This document shows positions 44,422 through 56,748 of a stretch of 64,000 bases of DNA, in pieces; the first letter of the stretch is position 1; every line of letters begins with the position of its first letter. The notes under the pieces are model-generated. The model was given only the letters and a program-made list of their open reading frames with translations. It made no database searches and was not told where the DNA came from. The stretch comes from Cudoniella acicularis. Its lineage: Eukaryota > Ascomycota > Leotiomycetes > Helotiales > Helotiaceae. The stretch is taken from positions 1 to 64,000 of the forward strand of contig JAAMPI010000067.1 of assembly GCA_013054445.1 (NCBI GenBank). The letters are read 5' to 3'. The translations under genes and the position numbers were made by a program.

Positions 44422-45366
44422 ATGGTAGCAACAATCGGCGATTACGCCATTCTCCCAATCACCCTGCCTGCCACACCCGCCTTCCCAACCCAAACGACAC
44501 ACACGCTCTACTTGCGCCCTCATGCCCCAAAAGTTCCCACCGAAGCCAACGAGCGAAGTCTCTTCCTCGTCAATATTCCAGTCGATTCTACACTTGCGCA
44601 CCTGCGCGCTGTTTTCGCACACTTGCTAGGGGCAGCCGGACGCGTCGAAGATGTGATTTTTGAAGGTGAGAAGAGAAAATCTTCTACTGCTTTGATGGAG
44701 GTTCCGAAAACGAAGATTGGAGACAAGGGGAGCAAAAAGCGCAAGCGCAACACAGACGAAGATACCGAGACTCCTGAATTACCGGAAGTGTGGGACCGCA
44801 CCCTACATCGAAGTGGAAGTACAGCAGTTGTGGTTTTCGTGGATACGAAGAGTGTGGAGGCTGTGCTCAAGGCATTGAGGAAGCTTCACAAATCGGGCAA
44901 GGAATCAAAGTATCCCGTGTGGGGTGCAGGGCTGGAGGGGAAGGTGCCCGAGTTGGGGAGTGTGCGATATCAAGCACATCATGCCTTGAGATACCCAGAC
45001 AAGAAGGCGTTGCAATATAATGTGGATGCTTTCATGACGGCCTTTAACTCAGCGGAAGAACGGAAGAGGAAGGAAGACAAGAAGGCGAGGAATGTGCCTG
45101 ATGAGGACGGCTTTGTTACTGTCACGCGTGGAGGAAGGGTTGGTCCTGCGAGGAGAGAGGACGCCGAAGAGAAGAGGAAAGAGATGGAGGAACGTGAAGA
45201 GAAGAAGAGAAAAGAAAGAGAGGGTGAGGGATTCTATAGATTCCAGGTTAGAGAGAGAAGGAAGAAGGAGCAAGGTGAACTTGTGCGACAATTCGAAGAA
45301 GACAAGAAGAGGGTGGAGAAGTTACGAGAAGCGAAAGGGAAGAGGGGTCTCAGACCAGAAAATTGA
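44422..45366 (+). CDS. RRP7: Ribosomal RNA-processing protein 7 (RRP7-like)
   Basis: The intronless frame starts best at 44422 (MVATIGDYAILPI), 30 codons inside a longer open frame, and gives 314 residues. An RRM-like segment carries SLFLVNIPVDSTLAHLRAVF. A basic insert (KKRKRNTDEDTE) follows. The diagnostic C-terminal RRP7 domain has NVPDEDGFVTVTRGGR, then a long charged helix and FYRFQVRERRKKEQGELVRQ, ending in basic residues. In yeast Rrp7 is part of the UTP-C/CURI complex of the small-subunit processome, acting in the nucleolus in 18S rRNA maturation. The match of both ends to the family is strong. Confidence 0.92.
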   Translation: MVATIGDYAILPITLPATPAFPTQTTHTLYLRPHAPKVPTEANERSLFLVNIPVDSTLAHLRAVFAHLLGAAGRVEDVIFEGEKRKSSTALMEVPKTKIGDKGSKKRKRNTDEDTETPELPEVWDRTLHRSGSTAVVVFVDTKSVEAVLKALRKLHKSGKESKYPVWGAGLEGKVPELGSVRYQAHHALRYPDKKALQYNVDAFMTAFNSAEERKRKEDKKARNVPDEDGFVTVTRGGRVGPARREDAEEKRKEMEEREEKKRKEREGEGFYRFQVRERRKKEQGELVRQFEEDKKRVEKLREAKGKRGLRPEN

Positions 45367-46092
45367 GCATGAAATGTTCATATTGGTGTTGTTCATACGC
45401 ATACGTGGACTGCGGCGCTCAACGCAATAATGAATGAGTCCTAAAAGGTATGCCATTTTCTCTCTCCCCACTCATTCAAAGTACCTTTTTCATGATGACT
45501 CCGCGGGGCCATAAGAGCCAATTTTTGCAAACAGGCCAATTCCTGTTTCCGAAGAAAGCAATGCTTACAAAAACCGCAATAACAAAATCTTCTCAACCTG
45601 TCTGATACACGCTACCTCTGGACTCATTGAAACACGACTATGCTTTAGAGAGTTTTTGCTAACGAAAGTTTTCTTTCAGAGCAGGATTTCATACAATTCA
45701 TGAGATGGTATGAAGACCTTCATCACTATCCAATGATGTAATTGTGCAATATGTGATGACTATAGACAACGACTATGAGTTCCGTTTGGATCTCAACATG
45801 AATAGTTACTTAGCAAAAGTGCTTAGCTGGCTGTTTGAAAAACAATTCTGGTGAAGAAAATGGAGTGCAGGATGGAGACGACATTATGAACCAGGAAATG
45901 AGATACCCAAAATTCAATTAAAAGAAGTCTGCTTGCTTCGCTTGGGTATTAATACTTCCCCTTATCCTTCTCATTCATATACGAGTGCAAGTGCATATAC
46001 AACCTCATCCTCGCTATCTACAACGTACTCCTAAAAACATCACCCAGGTTAAAGCATGATCCTCGTCCTAAATTTTCTGACCCCATAGGAAA
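45367..46092. other. Intergenic between convergent RRP7 and dienelactone hydrolase genes
   Basis: No coding signal in about 725 bases. It should hold the 3' untranslated regions of both genes. Confidence 0.4.
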
Positions 46093-47026
46093 TCAAGTAA
46101 AGTGCTTCGTAAACCATTCAATAGCTTGCACCTCTGCCTTCTCAGCACACTCCACCTGGTGCTTATCCTTCGGGTCTAACCTCACAGCAAACCCATGTGT
46201 CGCGCCAGGGATAATATTGACCTCATGATCGCCCTTCTTCTTAACTTCAAGTACCTCCTTCATAATCAACACATTCGGAGCCGTCATCTGCATATCTTCC
46301 TCCCCAATACTGACACAAATTGGTAATTCTATTGGTTCTAGATCTTTAGGTATGGTAAGCATACTTGGATGCGCCGTGTAGCCACAATCAATGAGTGGCT
46401 GAATTCCCTCTGAGGAAGTTTGTGAAGAGTGTCTTGCAATACGGGAGGAGGGCGCATTTTGGCATAGGAGAACAGTGTAGTATCCTCCCCAGCAGAAACC
46501 TGCTGCGCCTATCTTCAGATTATTCGTTGGGAATGGAGGAGGATTTGTGCGCAGCGCGGATATGAAGTTGAATACTCGAGGTTTGAAATTCGCTTCTCGG
46601 TTGGTGATGAAGAAGGGTATGGCTCGGAAGAGAACTTGGAAGAACCAGACTGGTTTGTAGAAAATAGTTTTGAGCCATGATTGGGGTTTCTTTAATTCGT
46701 CAACTGTATCAATTGTGGATTTGTGGAGGGAGTTTCCTGTTCTGGGTTAGATATTTACTGTATTTGGGTCTAGAGAGGGGTATGAACTGACCGGCCATGA
46801 AATCTGGGAGGTAGACGAGGAAATCGCCTTTCTTTGCGTAGGCGTCGGCCAGGAGCCGATTGTTGGGAAATTCCCAGCCGAAGACATCGGGAATGAATAC
46901 AATTATGCCTTTTGGTTTTTTGCCGGCTTCTGGTTCAGCGACGTAGGTTGGGAGGCCGTGGAGGGTGGTTACTGTTCCGGTGGGTGTGCCAGTGTGGAGC
47001 GTTCCACTAAAACAATCTGGGCAAGA
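46093..47026 (-). CDS. Dienelactone-hydrolase family protein
   Basis: Exons 47026-46792 and 46736-46093 join in phase to 292 residues. The ATG at 47026 (MSCPDCFSGTLHTG) is standard for fungal members; one five codons upstream also exists. IVFIPDVFGWEFPNNRLLAD is the family's N-terminal block. The nucleophile Cys lies in GAAGFCWGGYYT. CVSIGEEDMQMTAP holds the acidic residue and IPGATHGFAVRLDP the catalytic His. All triad members are present. The intron donor GTCAGT is a slight variant of the consensus. The true substrate in fungi is rarely dienelactone; a cytosolic hydrolase is all that can be said. Confidence 0.93.
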
Positions 47027-48255
47027 CATTTCGTAAAGCAATTGAGTGTTTGGAAATCCAATAATAATAACAAGGCAATCGTCGGTTCCAATTGAGCAGA
47101 CTTCTGTCCTTTTGGAATAGGATTAAGCTATGTCCTATGTCGAAGGGAAGCTCTACGAGATAAAGGAACGGTCGGAGGACGGCCGAATAAGAAGTCCGTG
47201 CCCGCTTTTGCTTTTCTGATTTGCGCCACTAAGGCTTTCACCTAAACTCCGATCCCTGCGAAAGCGAGTCGGAGCCGAACCACCGGCCGAGCTCTTCAAA
47301 GTAGTGTTGATGAAGTGATGGGTAGATAGATATTTTGTGTACCCCTCCCAAAAGGAGTCTTGAAGGAAGGGTCTAAATTTGAGTCGGAATCTCTAAGTGA
47401 TTTTTTTATTTCTAGGGGGAGACCCCCTAGGAGGACTCCCCCCCCCCTTTTATTCTTCTTTGTAATCTATAGTCCTTTTATAAATGCCTTTTTTAGAAGT
47501 TTAGAGGAGGTAAAGAAGAAAACCTTCCGGTATCCATGCGTAGGTCACATGATAACTAAAAAAAAAATATGAGCCAATTAGAGGGTCAGGATTTGCACTA
47601 ATCAGAGTAATGCTTGGCAAAAACCATTATTTCAACGCAACCTCCAGCTGTCGGGGATCGTGTGTAAGCAGGTCTGATTTTTCGCTGCGCTCGGCAATAA
47701 ACGCAAGTACCTTTCAACATATTATATTATTAATACGAATGTCTCAAAAGGAATTTGGGCCTCTGACTGAGGCAATACTGATTTATTGTCTAGAACTTCA
47801 AGAACAATGCTACTTCTTTAAATCAAAGCGAGTTTTGGGGAGATATAGTCGAATGAATCCTCGACTGCTTAGGCCCAAACTGCCCAGACTTCAGGAAGCA
47901 GAGGTTGTCCAAATTCGTGTTGAGGGGAAGTGTAATTTCCAATTACTCACTTGGCAATGCTAGACAATCATAGAGCCAGTCTCGGTCTCTTGCACGGACT
48001 TCGTTTAAGAATTTCACTTGAAGTTAATGAATGTTATAAAATCCGAGTAGGAGGGGCGTTCAAGTAGAGTACGATACACCCTAACTTACGCAAGGCGACC
48101 GGCGCGCGGCAGACCCACCCCCGCTTTAATTTCCTCGCTAACGCGCAGGCTCATCGCGCGTCACGTCTTCCAGCTCGAAAACTAGACATCCTTTACCCAT
48201 CTACCCCTGCATACATTGTCTCTCCTCTTCCACACAAGACATTTTTGCGGTCAAA
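47027..48255. other. Intergenic between divergent dienelactone hydrolase and coilin-like genes
   Basis: About 1.2 kb. A perfect short hairpin CTAGGGGG-AGA-CCCCCTAG lies at 47412-47430, followed by a run of C. An open frame at 47610-47963 has no recognisable family. The last 70 bases are pyrimidine-rich leader. Confidence 0.45.
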
Positions 48256-51200
48256 ATGAGGTTACGATTGACCGTCAGGCGGCATAACCTCCCTGACACA
48301 AATCTCGTTTGGTTTGTGGACACAAACTCTGAGCCAACGGTCTTCCGATTACTGGAGCAGATAAATGAAGCCGTCCCCATCGAATCTGGCGAGCAATGGG
48401 GTCTGGAGGACTATGCCGTCCAAGTGAAGGGCAAAGATGGTGTCAATTACGACTGCCTTCACTATTCTCCCGTAGCTAAGGTCATGAAAGATGAAGACGA
48501 GATACTGTATGGCTTCCTGATTCCCGGCACTTTTATAGTTGTACTAATAGCGTGTTTAGTATTTCTCCGCTCCTCACACAGGATCTCAAAATACGTCGAA
48601 TATCCGGAAGGCATCAGATAACGTCTGATGGCAAACATTTGGTGGATGGCGTGCCTTTGGGAAGACCACGCCTGCGAGTAGCAGCAGGAAGACCAGCTAT
48701 TGAAATACCTCCCAGGAAACGCCAAAGATTAACGGCCAACGAAGAGAATCAGGATGATGAGGATGACGAAGGCTTCGCAACACTCAAAGATAAAGAGGAA
48801 GAGTCGAACAATACTGAGCGACAGCTGGTGCTCCATGCGGACTTCGAGGACGATGACTCAGAAGACGATGAGGAATTCGAGCCCGAAGAAGACGAGGATG
48901 CAGATGAGGAAACAGACAACTCCGAGGACGAAGAGGATGCCGTGCCTGAAGAAGATGACGACACTAACGCAAAAGATGATCTAGCTACCGAGGATGACGA
49001 GTCTGCGGATGAAGATCTTGACGAAAAAAAGGAAAATTCTGAAGACTCGGAGCAAGACCTTCCAGAGCACAAACAGAACGACGCTCCCTCTTCACTACAA
49101 AGAGATGACGTTTCTATGGAAGAAGACATGGATGAGCAAGCTCTTGCTGGTTCCTCTGAGGCTGACCGGGCAAAGATTCGTAAGTTACATTCGGCCTTTC
49201 CTCGAGCATCTTTGGGTGTTTGCAAACATGTCTTTGATGGCTCGAAGAAAGACATGGTCGTGTCTTGGGAAGCTTTAGTCCAAGGATTTGATGCTGCTAT
49301 CCCCAAAAGTATGATGACTAAAACTTCAGAAGGACAAAGGGATCTGTCGGTACCTAAGATTCGTTCGAAATCCAGAAAGCGATCTGCAGAAGTTCTGGAT
49401 GAGGAGGATGATGCTGTAGACAATAGCATTGTCAATTTCTATGACACCAATGGGCTTCCTCCAGGATCCATCACCTCCGGAAAAGCTCTATCAGTCATGG
49501 CAACAGTTGTCAAAAGCTCCCCGAACCGACAGCAACTAGAATCGAAGGGCTCTGTATCAGCCGCGAATGATAAGAGCATCAAGTTTTCTCCCTTTTTGAC
49601 CTTTTCAAATGGTCTCACCTCAACGCCCTTACTGGACCATGAATCTCAAGCACAAGAGAGTGATGATGACAGCGATGAGTCGAGCGAGGCAGCTACAAGT
49701 AGCAGTGACGACAGTAGCGATGATAGTAGTGATGACAGCAGCGATGCCAGCAGCAGCGATTCTTCCGACGAGGAAGATTCTGATAGTATCGAGACGTCTG
49801 GATCTTCTTCCTCAGGAAGTGACAGTGGTACCAGCAGTGACTCTTCGAGTGAGGACGAAACCCCAGAGGAGGTATCGAGCAAGTCAACACAACTTCCGGC
49901 AAGCACGAAAGATCAACACCCTTCTACAACTAGCACAGAGAACGAGAAGCTTCCGAAAATTCCAGCTGTACCTCCAGGGGAAGGTAAAAAGGACACAAAG
50001 TTAAGAAATGAGCGTCGAAGGAAGTTAAACGCCATGCGGAGGTACGTGGAGAAGGGCATTTTACCCGCAGGAGTCAACCTTTCAGAGTTCCGCCAAATTG
50101 AGATCGATGAAAATACAACCAAGGAAGACGCCTACTCAGCACTAAGTGCAGTTCGCTCAGCCAAAATCTCCAGTGCTGCAGAAGAAACCACCAGCGCAGC
50201 TCTGGCTAAAAGCGAGGAGTTTGAACGACGAAAACGGGAACTTTTAGCGTCGTTGGCTTCTGGGGGTATTGAAGTTGGTCCCTCAATTTCGAGGAAAGCT
50301 TCAAAATCTCCAGTCTTGGACTCTAAAGGACAGCCAGCTGAGACTGTTTCAAAAAAGGCATCTGAAGTTCAAGATCCTAACCCAAAAAAATCTTTGGTAT
50401 CCTCGACTGCTCTCGAGACACCCGAGCCTACTTCAACAGCAGATGAAGATCAGCTGGAAGTCGCGATGGAAATCGACGAGGCCCAACCACCAACCGCACC
50501 AGGCCCGCTCGCTGTTGAAAAATCTGTCGAATCGCCAAAATCTACACCAGCTTCTATGGAATCAATACAGACCAAAACAACACCATCACGTAGAGGGAAA
50601 GTCAATCTTGGGCCCGTAGATCGAATGATCTTTGGCGCGTTGGGTTTTAAGAAACCCAAGACGGAAACTGAGAAGGAGAAGGTTCGGTTGAGCCTGATGA
50701 AAGGAGTGAAACATGCCAAGACCCCTAAGGCTATGGAGAAAGCAGTAGAAGATATTGTCGATGAGTCAACAGACCCAGAAGTATGGAGAGAAAGGATAGT
50801 CTATCGAGCTGTCGAATGTTGCCACGATGGTGTCAACCTGAGCGAACCGCCATTTCCCTTTGTCCAACGATGGGACCCCCAACAACAAAATCACTGGTCC
50901 CAGAGTAGTAACAGAGGTGGGAAACGAAAGAAGGATCAAAGGGATCAGTCGCAGTTCTATGATGATTCCCGGGCCTCAAAGAAGCAAAAACGCCGCAAGG
51001 GCAACCAAAGTTGGGCTGAAGACCAAGAATATCAGGATACTTCTTACGCACCGATGGACGAAGAAGCCTCGAAGAATGATAAACTTGAAAAATCTGCTCA
51101 GGTGACTAGAACTCAGAATGATGATGTTGCTATAGAAATCAGCCAACAACTTTTGAACGATATTCAGCCTACAGAAGCTGATGTTAGCCAGAGCCCTGAT

Positions 51201-53762
51201 GATTTGATAAGTCTTCCCGAGGACCCTTTACAGCTTCCAGATCTACCAAACGGAAAGGCTAAGAAGGGAATGATCATTGCCTTCAAGCAGCTGGTTATGT
51301 CTTCGGAAACAAATTGGCAGCCCCAGGTGTCATCTTATCGTACCGGTCTCATCGTTTCCATTTCAGAGACTAGTGAGATTGGCGTCATACTTGCGAAACG
51401 AGACAGAGTGCAGTCTGAGAAACACTATAATGAAGAAACTGGCGAGAGAGTGTACGGCAAGTTTGAAATGCCAGTCGACGACGAAGATGAAATAGAAGAC
51501 GATGGGAGACTGGAACTGTCATTCCGTGAACTCGTTGACCCTAAAATTGTCGATGAACCTGCGAATATGGATGAAGATGTCACTACGGAAGAAATCGCCC
51601 AGCCTAAGGATAGGCCAAGTACAGATGAATTTGTAACTTTGAGCCACAAGGGCGAAGCTGCCGAGGCTCAATTTTCTCATGTTACAGAAACACCTCTGGA
51701 TTCTGATGCGCCAGAATCTTACCCCGAGGACCAAATCCAGAACAGCCTTGAAGAATCTATGAATTCACATGCAACCGATTCTCAATCCCAAGAACAGTCA
51801 TTGGAAAGATTCCAAGAGTCCCAGGTGCCTGCATTCCAAGACTCGATGCCTGAACGCCAGGTTGAGGATAGCTTTGCACACCCAGCTACCTCGGGTGAGA
51901 ACGAGTCGAATGTCGAGCTACAAATCGAGAAAGATATTTCTAAATCCTTAAAAGGCGATGCGCAAAAGAATATTATACAAGGCACTAATGTTGTGGCTGG
52001 GCCTGCTGTTCTGGAACCCAAAACGCCTTCAAAAATTGGATTTGATGAGACAACTAATTCTATGCTGTCAATAGAGGAAGCATCTGAAGCAAACAAAACT
52101 GCTATGACAAAAATGATAAAGGAAACTGGGTTTCGTGCATCGCTTCCGTCCTCTGTCATCAACGAAATGCCTCCTAGTGGTGCGGAAACACCAGGCGATG
52201 CTGCTGCCTTTGAAAGGCTTAGGAAAGATATGACTGAGACAGAGAATGATGGAACCTACTCTCCAGAGTTTAATGGATTCGGAAGTTCCCCAGCAAGAAA
52301 ATCCGAGGAATTTAAAACACCCGAGGAGCCCAAACCACACGCTCTCAAATCGCCTCAAAGATCTAAAGAAACGCCTCTGAAATCTTTCGAACTACCACAA
52401 TCAAGTTGGCAAACAATCAATGAAGATGAAGACGTGGATGAGAATGGAAATGAGAATGTGCCAATGTCGCCTCCGGGCTACCAAGAGGAGACTGCAAAAC
52501 TAGACGAGGATCTGAGTGACGAGAATGCCGAACTTCCAAACACAGCCCTGATTGCAAACCAGAACGCCTCAAGCAAGGTAGCAGAATCCCAGAAAAAGCT
52601 CACCGAACCATCAGAAACAACTTCAGAACCCCAGAAGAATATGGCAAAGCCTGTAACCACAGACACTACCCGACGCACTTCTAAGAAATTCCCACGAGTT
52701 CCCACATCAAAAGCTCAAGCGATGTGGGAGGCTCTGCAACCTAAGAGTCGGAAATCCAGTACTAGTTCCGTGGAAAGTCCACAAGCCCCTTCGAATGCTA
52801 TGAACTTGGATGGCACTGATGAAAGAGAATCCAACATAAATGTGCAATACCCGAAACTCTCCCTTGGATCGTCGTTCACGAGCCAAATTACGGACCACGG
52901 ACGGCAACCAGATTTTAGTTTCGATGATAGTGCAGCTACGAACGCCGATACACCTAAGGTGCCAGGTCTTGATGAAGAAGAAGGTTCCGCGACTGACGTT
53001 GAACCAGAGCTCCCAAATCGGAAGTCTGCCGAGGAAGATCTCATCATCGATCAGCCAGAAGATACTATCACTGTGGAACCGAAATCCCCGGTCCGAAAAA
53101 CCGTCAACCAGCGAATAACATCAGCTCTGAGCGTCCCTTCCAAGGGTATCGAAGATGATGTTTCCTCAGACGACCCTTTTCCCAGCCTTGAAGAAGTGAT
53201 GTCGCAACCTGTTCCAAAGGTGGAGAAAGAACTAGTAAGGCCATCGAAGGCCAAGAAAGAACACAAGAAACAGAAACCGATTTACGAACATGATTTATCT
53301 GAAGAGTCTGACCAGACAACCCCGAAAGCCTCACAAAAACATACACATCGTGCTGGAAGTCAGCGATCGGAAGGTCAACCTCGATGGCACATATCTCAAT
53401 CTCGAGCCTCCCAATCTCGCGAGTCTGCGCCACGAGCATCTCAGCCTCGTGCGTCGCAGCCACAGCCACGACCATCTCAGATGTCTATTCCTTCAGGATC
53501 TCAGTTTATGGACTTAACACTTTCAAGTGATGTAGAACCAGAACCTGCCGCCAAAGGAAGTGAGTCAGAGGACATTAAACCTGTTAGATTCAGGAAGTAC
53601 AATCTTGGTGACGACGACGACGAAGATTACGATGACGGAGGGGTTGCAGAGAAGGAGAGAAGTGTAAGTGGAGTTGGGACTCGGCGACAAACTAGTGTGG
53701 GACTCAAGGACTCTTCGCAGGCATCCCTTAATAAGAATAGAAGGAAGACGACTTCACGATAG
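48256..53762 (+). CDS. Very large acidic nuclear protein with coilin-like architecture
   Basis: Exons 48256-48506 and 48560-53762 join in phase to 1,817 residues. The N-terminal 100 residues (MRLRLTVRRHNLPDTNLVWF, LEDYAVQVKG, DEILISPLLTQDLKIRRISG) look like a ubiquitin-like fold. Long Asp/Glu tracts follow (about 130-230), a Ser/Asp-rich tract (about 390-460), a basic segment, and VECCHDGVNLSEPPFPFVQR. At about residues 980-1085, KKGMIIAFKQLVM, TNWQPQVSSYRTGLIVSI and LELSFRELVDPKI resemble the atypical Tudor-like domain at the C-end of plant and animal coilin. About 700 residues of disordered, Pro/Ser/Glu-rich tail follow, with RASQPRASQ repeats. Coilin identity is inferred from domain order. 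The long tail is unusual for that family. Confidence 0.8.
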
Positions 53763-55422
53763 TGATACTTGCGAAAGCTTCAGGGTAAATACAATGAGGT
53801 TACTGTAATTACGATCCAGCGTAGGCGTTCAACAGGGAATTTGCCGCCTGCAAGAGCATTGCTTATTAGAATTGCATTTTAGTGCTCGCTCATGTGGAAT
53901 AAAGCGTCTCAGAAGTAATGAACCCTTTGGGAACCCCAAATGAAATAATTTTTCGTCTCAAAAGGTTCCAAGCAGCTGTTTGGATCTAGAAACTCCTGAA
54001 TCAGGTATCGCAGTTATTGGTGAATCACGTACTGAATCGTAGTTCACCCGCTCCTTTTTCCTCTTCACGATAAAAATTTCCTTCCTCCTTTCATACTTAG
54101 AACCATCCGACATGTTCATAAAATCCGAAGCGAAACATGTAATTCCTGTTATTTCTGCCAAGCAATATACTTACTAGTTGCTCCCTGGCCGACCTCACTT
54201 AACGAGCCTGGTAGCAAAAGTCCGTGTTTTATAGGCTATTTTAGCGAGGTGATTACGATAACTAGTAAATCAAAATTTAAAAAATCGTAAACTTTTAAAA
54301 GTTAGTGAATAGAAAGAACCTTAACCTTTCAAAAATCACAATTATTAGATTTTATATTATAATTATTCCTAGTTATTTTAGAATATTCAAGTGATCATGA
54401 TAAATTTGGTTTTCGGAAGCCTAAAGGCGAGGTCGTAGAGCCTAAAAACTAAAGTTATCACGATCACTTGAATATTCTAAAATAACTAGGAATAGTTATA
54501 ATATAAAATTTAATAATTGTGATTTTTGAAAGGTTAAGGTCCTTTCTATTCACTAACTTTTAAAAGTTTATGATTTTTTAAATTTTGATTTACTAGTTAT
54601 CGTAATCACCTCGCTAAAATAGCCTATAAAGCACAGACTTCTGCACCCAGGCCCGTAACAGGCAATTTTTATCCTCGAATCGCCACCTTCTCTCCCTCCA
54701 TGAACAGACTCCAAAAATTTTGCGCTTCGTCCCTATGCTCTCGATCAAGGAGCAGCCTCAATCGCTCATTTCACGGATCGACCCCGCTCTTACATTTTAG
54801 ACCCAAAGCGTCTCTCGACTCTCAAATTTTCAATGGCTTACGCATTCTCTCTCGCGTTTCAGAAGCCCTTGAAGCGGCCAGTCCACTGGCCTGCCGCTTG
54901 CTCGAACTCTGCAACACTCAAAAACCGAAACAAATATTTTTCTTGGCTAAATTGAGTCGTTATCTGTGCTTTCCCTTTCTTCCGCTATCTACAGTCCACG
55001 CCTTTTCAAGTTGAAGGGATGAGTGGTTTTCTATGGTCATGGTTCTGATTCACGGCGCATCCCTGTTCGAGGGTTGAACGAGCAGATGGACGGGACAAGA
55101 GTCATTCATTGTTTCTTTTTTCCCTTGCTTGAGCTGTCCTTTCGCTGCACAAGACACTATTTTTCGTTAGATTTCTTAAACGATCTTTTCAATTCCTTTT
55201 AAATGAGGGCGAGGGTTTTTTATCTTGATGTCAAATACCCTCAAAAGCAAGTTGAAGCAGAAAGCATAACATCAGCCAACTATCGCCAAGGCAGTCTTTA
55301 CCCGGCGAATCAACGCTCAGCACGTGCTTTCACCCAGCATACTATCTTCTTCAAAAGACAACCACAAACTCCCAGCCTCTTCTTTTTTCAATTAATTTGG
55401 AGATTTGCATTCAATCGGCGAG
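53763..55422. other. Intergenic with foldback MITE
   Basis: It holds the MITE at 54203-54655. No gene is recognised in the flanks. An open frame at 54700-55014 begins directly beside the element and resembles nothing known. Confidence 0.45.
54203..54655. mobile_element. Foldback MITE with TAA target-site duplication (PIF/Harbinger-like)
   Basis: The 453-base element is almost wholly an inverted repeat. The left arm begins CGAGCCTGGTAGCAAAAGTC and the right arm, read in reverse complement, CGGGCCTGGGTGCAGAAGTC. Arms of about 200 bases pair with few mismatches (for example AGGCTATTTTAGCGAGGTGA on both) around a short unpaired core holding TTCGGAAGCCTAAAGGCGAG. TAA flanks both ends (54200-54202 and 54656-54658). 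There is no coding capacity. A three-base TAA/TTA duplication is the habit of PIF/Harbinger transposons, hence the assignment. Arm similarity is high, so the copy is fairly young. Confidence 0.88.
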
Positions 55423-55896
55423 ATGAAGTTACTCTGGGAGAAGACCCTTCTATTCTTGAGCGCGCTGGACGTCGCGCTCGCAGGACCGAGATTCAAAACT
55501 CCCCGCACGGCTGTGCCTGTTATTCCCCTACTATCATCAGCCTCATCGCCATCACCAACTTCACTACCAACTCTTTCTCTTGCAACACCCACATTCTCGG
55601 CGTTACTATTTCCTGAAGAATCAACGGGAGTGGTTTCAATCTTACCCATTGCGCCGCAACCTACGGCCCCGGTAAGCTTAGATGACCTAAATGGAGATCA
55701 GGTAGAGGATTTGCAGGGCAAATGGCATCTCACTACCTACTATACGTGTGTGACCCTTGGCGCGAACACGGATTGTGGATGGCATGAACCGGTTCTTCCT
55801 GGAGGCACGGATATTGCTTGGGGTGAACGGCTTCAAGGACGAGCGTATCTTGCGGGTGTGGTTGCTGCTGGGGTTGGAGGGTTGTTGGTCGGCTGA
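55423..55896 (+). CDS. Small secreted, probably GPI-anchored protein
   Basis: The 157-residue protein starts best at 55423 (MKLLWEKTLLFLSALDVALA), a signal peptide with cleavage expected near ALA-G. A Ser/Thr/Pro-rich stretch follows (LLSSASSPSPTSLPTLS and on). The only conserved-looking block is WHLTTYYTCVTLGANTDCGW with two Cys. The C-terminus AYLAGVVAAGVGGLLVG is hydrophobic with small residues before it, as for a GPI attachment signal. Intronless. Function unknown; similar small cell-wall or surface proteins are widespread in ascomycetes. Confidence 0.8.
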   Translation: MKLLWEKTLLFLSALDVALAGPRFKTPRTAVPVIPLLSSASSPSPTSLPTLSLATPTFSALLFPEESTGVVSILPIAPQPTAPVSLDDLNGDQVEDLQGKWHLTTYYTCVTLGANTDCGWHEPVLPGGTDIAWGERLQGRAYLAGVVAAGVGGLLVG

Positions 55897-56748
55897 GAGG
55901 AGAGTGGAGAGTGGAGAATTGAGGAGATTTAATGCGATATGGTTTTAATGTGATTTTAATTTTATGGTATGGTGTGGTGTTGCGTGGATTTTGGTTTATT
56001 TGAAATTTCGAAGCATGTGGTGATTTTTTGGGGTTACGGAATGGACGACTGGGCTGGGATGAGATTTCTAGCTGGTTTGCTCTGAAGGAGCCAAGTGGAA
56101 CGGTGGATTATGTGTTATGACTGATGTGAAACGGACATATGGAAGGGTAATTATGATGCAGTGATGATTTACGTGCCTGCTTTGCTTTGCTGGATTTGCT
56201 GGCAATTCTGGCTTTGGGAGATGTTGATAGAAGACTTAAGAAGATACCCGATTAAATTCAAATTTTTGATCACAAGTCTCTTCAGCGTACATAATAAGCT
56301 GGCAATATAGTCACTTGCGACTGCTTCTAGACCTGTTTCCCGATACTACTCAAAACACTTAAAATTATCTAAATATATACCTAATTTTTTAAGAAAACAA
56401 ATTATACGAGCTGAAAACAGGGTAAAATAGGATTCGTATCGCCTTATAATAATATCTCACACTAGTAGAGTGTTTATTCTTCGAAGTATTGTGACTTCCA
56501 CGGTAGTACAGGCCTAGAAACGGTCGAAGGGATATTATAGTACTGTAGCTCACAAGAAAATATTTAGTTACTCAATTAGAGATTTCTTCAATCATTAATT
56601 TACTGCTCCAATGGGAAGCCGTATCGCGTTTCCATAGCCCCTTTTAACTGTCATGTGCAGCCCGAGCCTCGTCGATAAATATTTTGTGATATCTTGCGGT
56701 GATTTTGACCCCATATACTGAAAGACAAAGAAAGCCGACTGATCCCCT
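55897..56748. other. Intergenic
   Basis: No gene recognised. 56220-56600 is AT-rich. Confidence 0.4.

Noticed and set aside
47290..47560. Possible further solo LTR around the CTAGGGGG hairpin
   Set aside because: No second copy in the window and no terminal features. Only the small hairpin can be supported.
54700..55014. Open frame of 104 codons beside the MITE
   Set aside because: No family resemblance and no sign of conservation. Likely chance.
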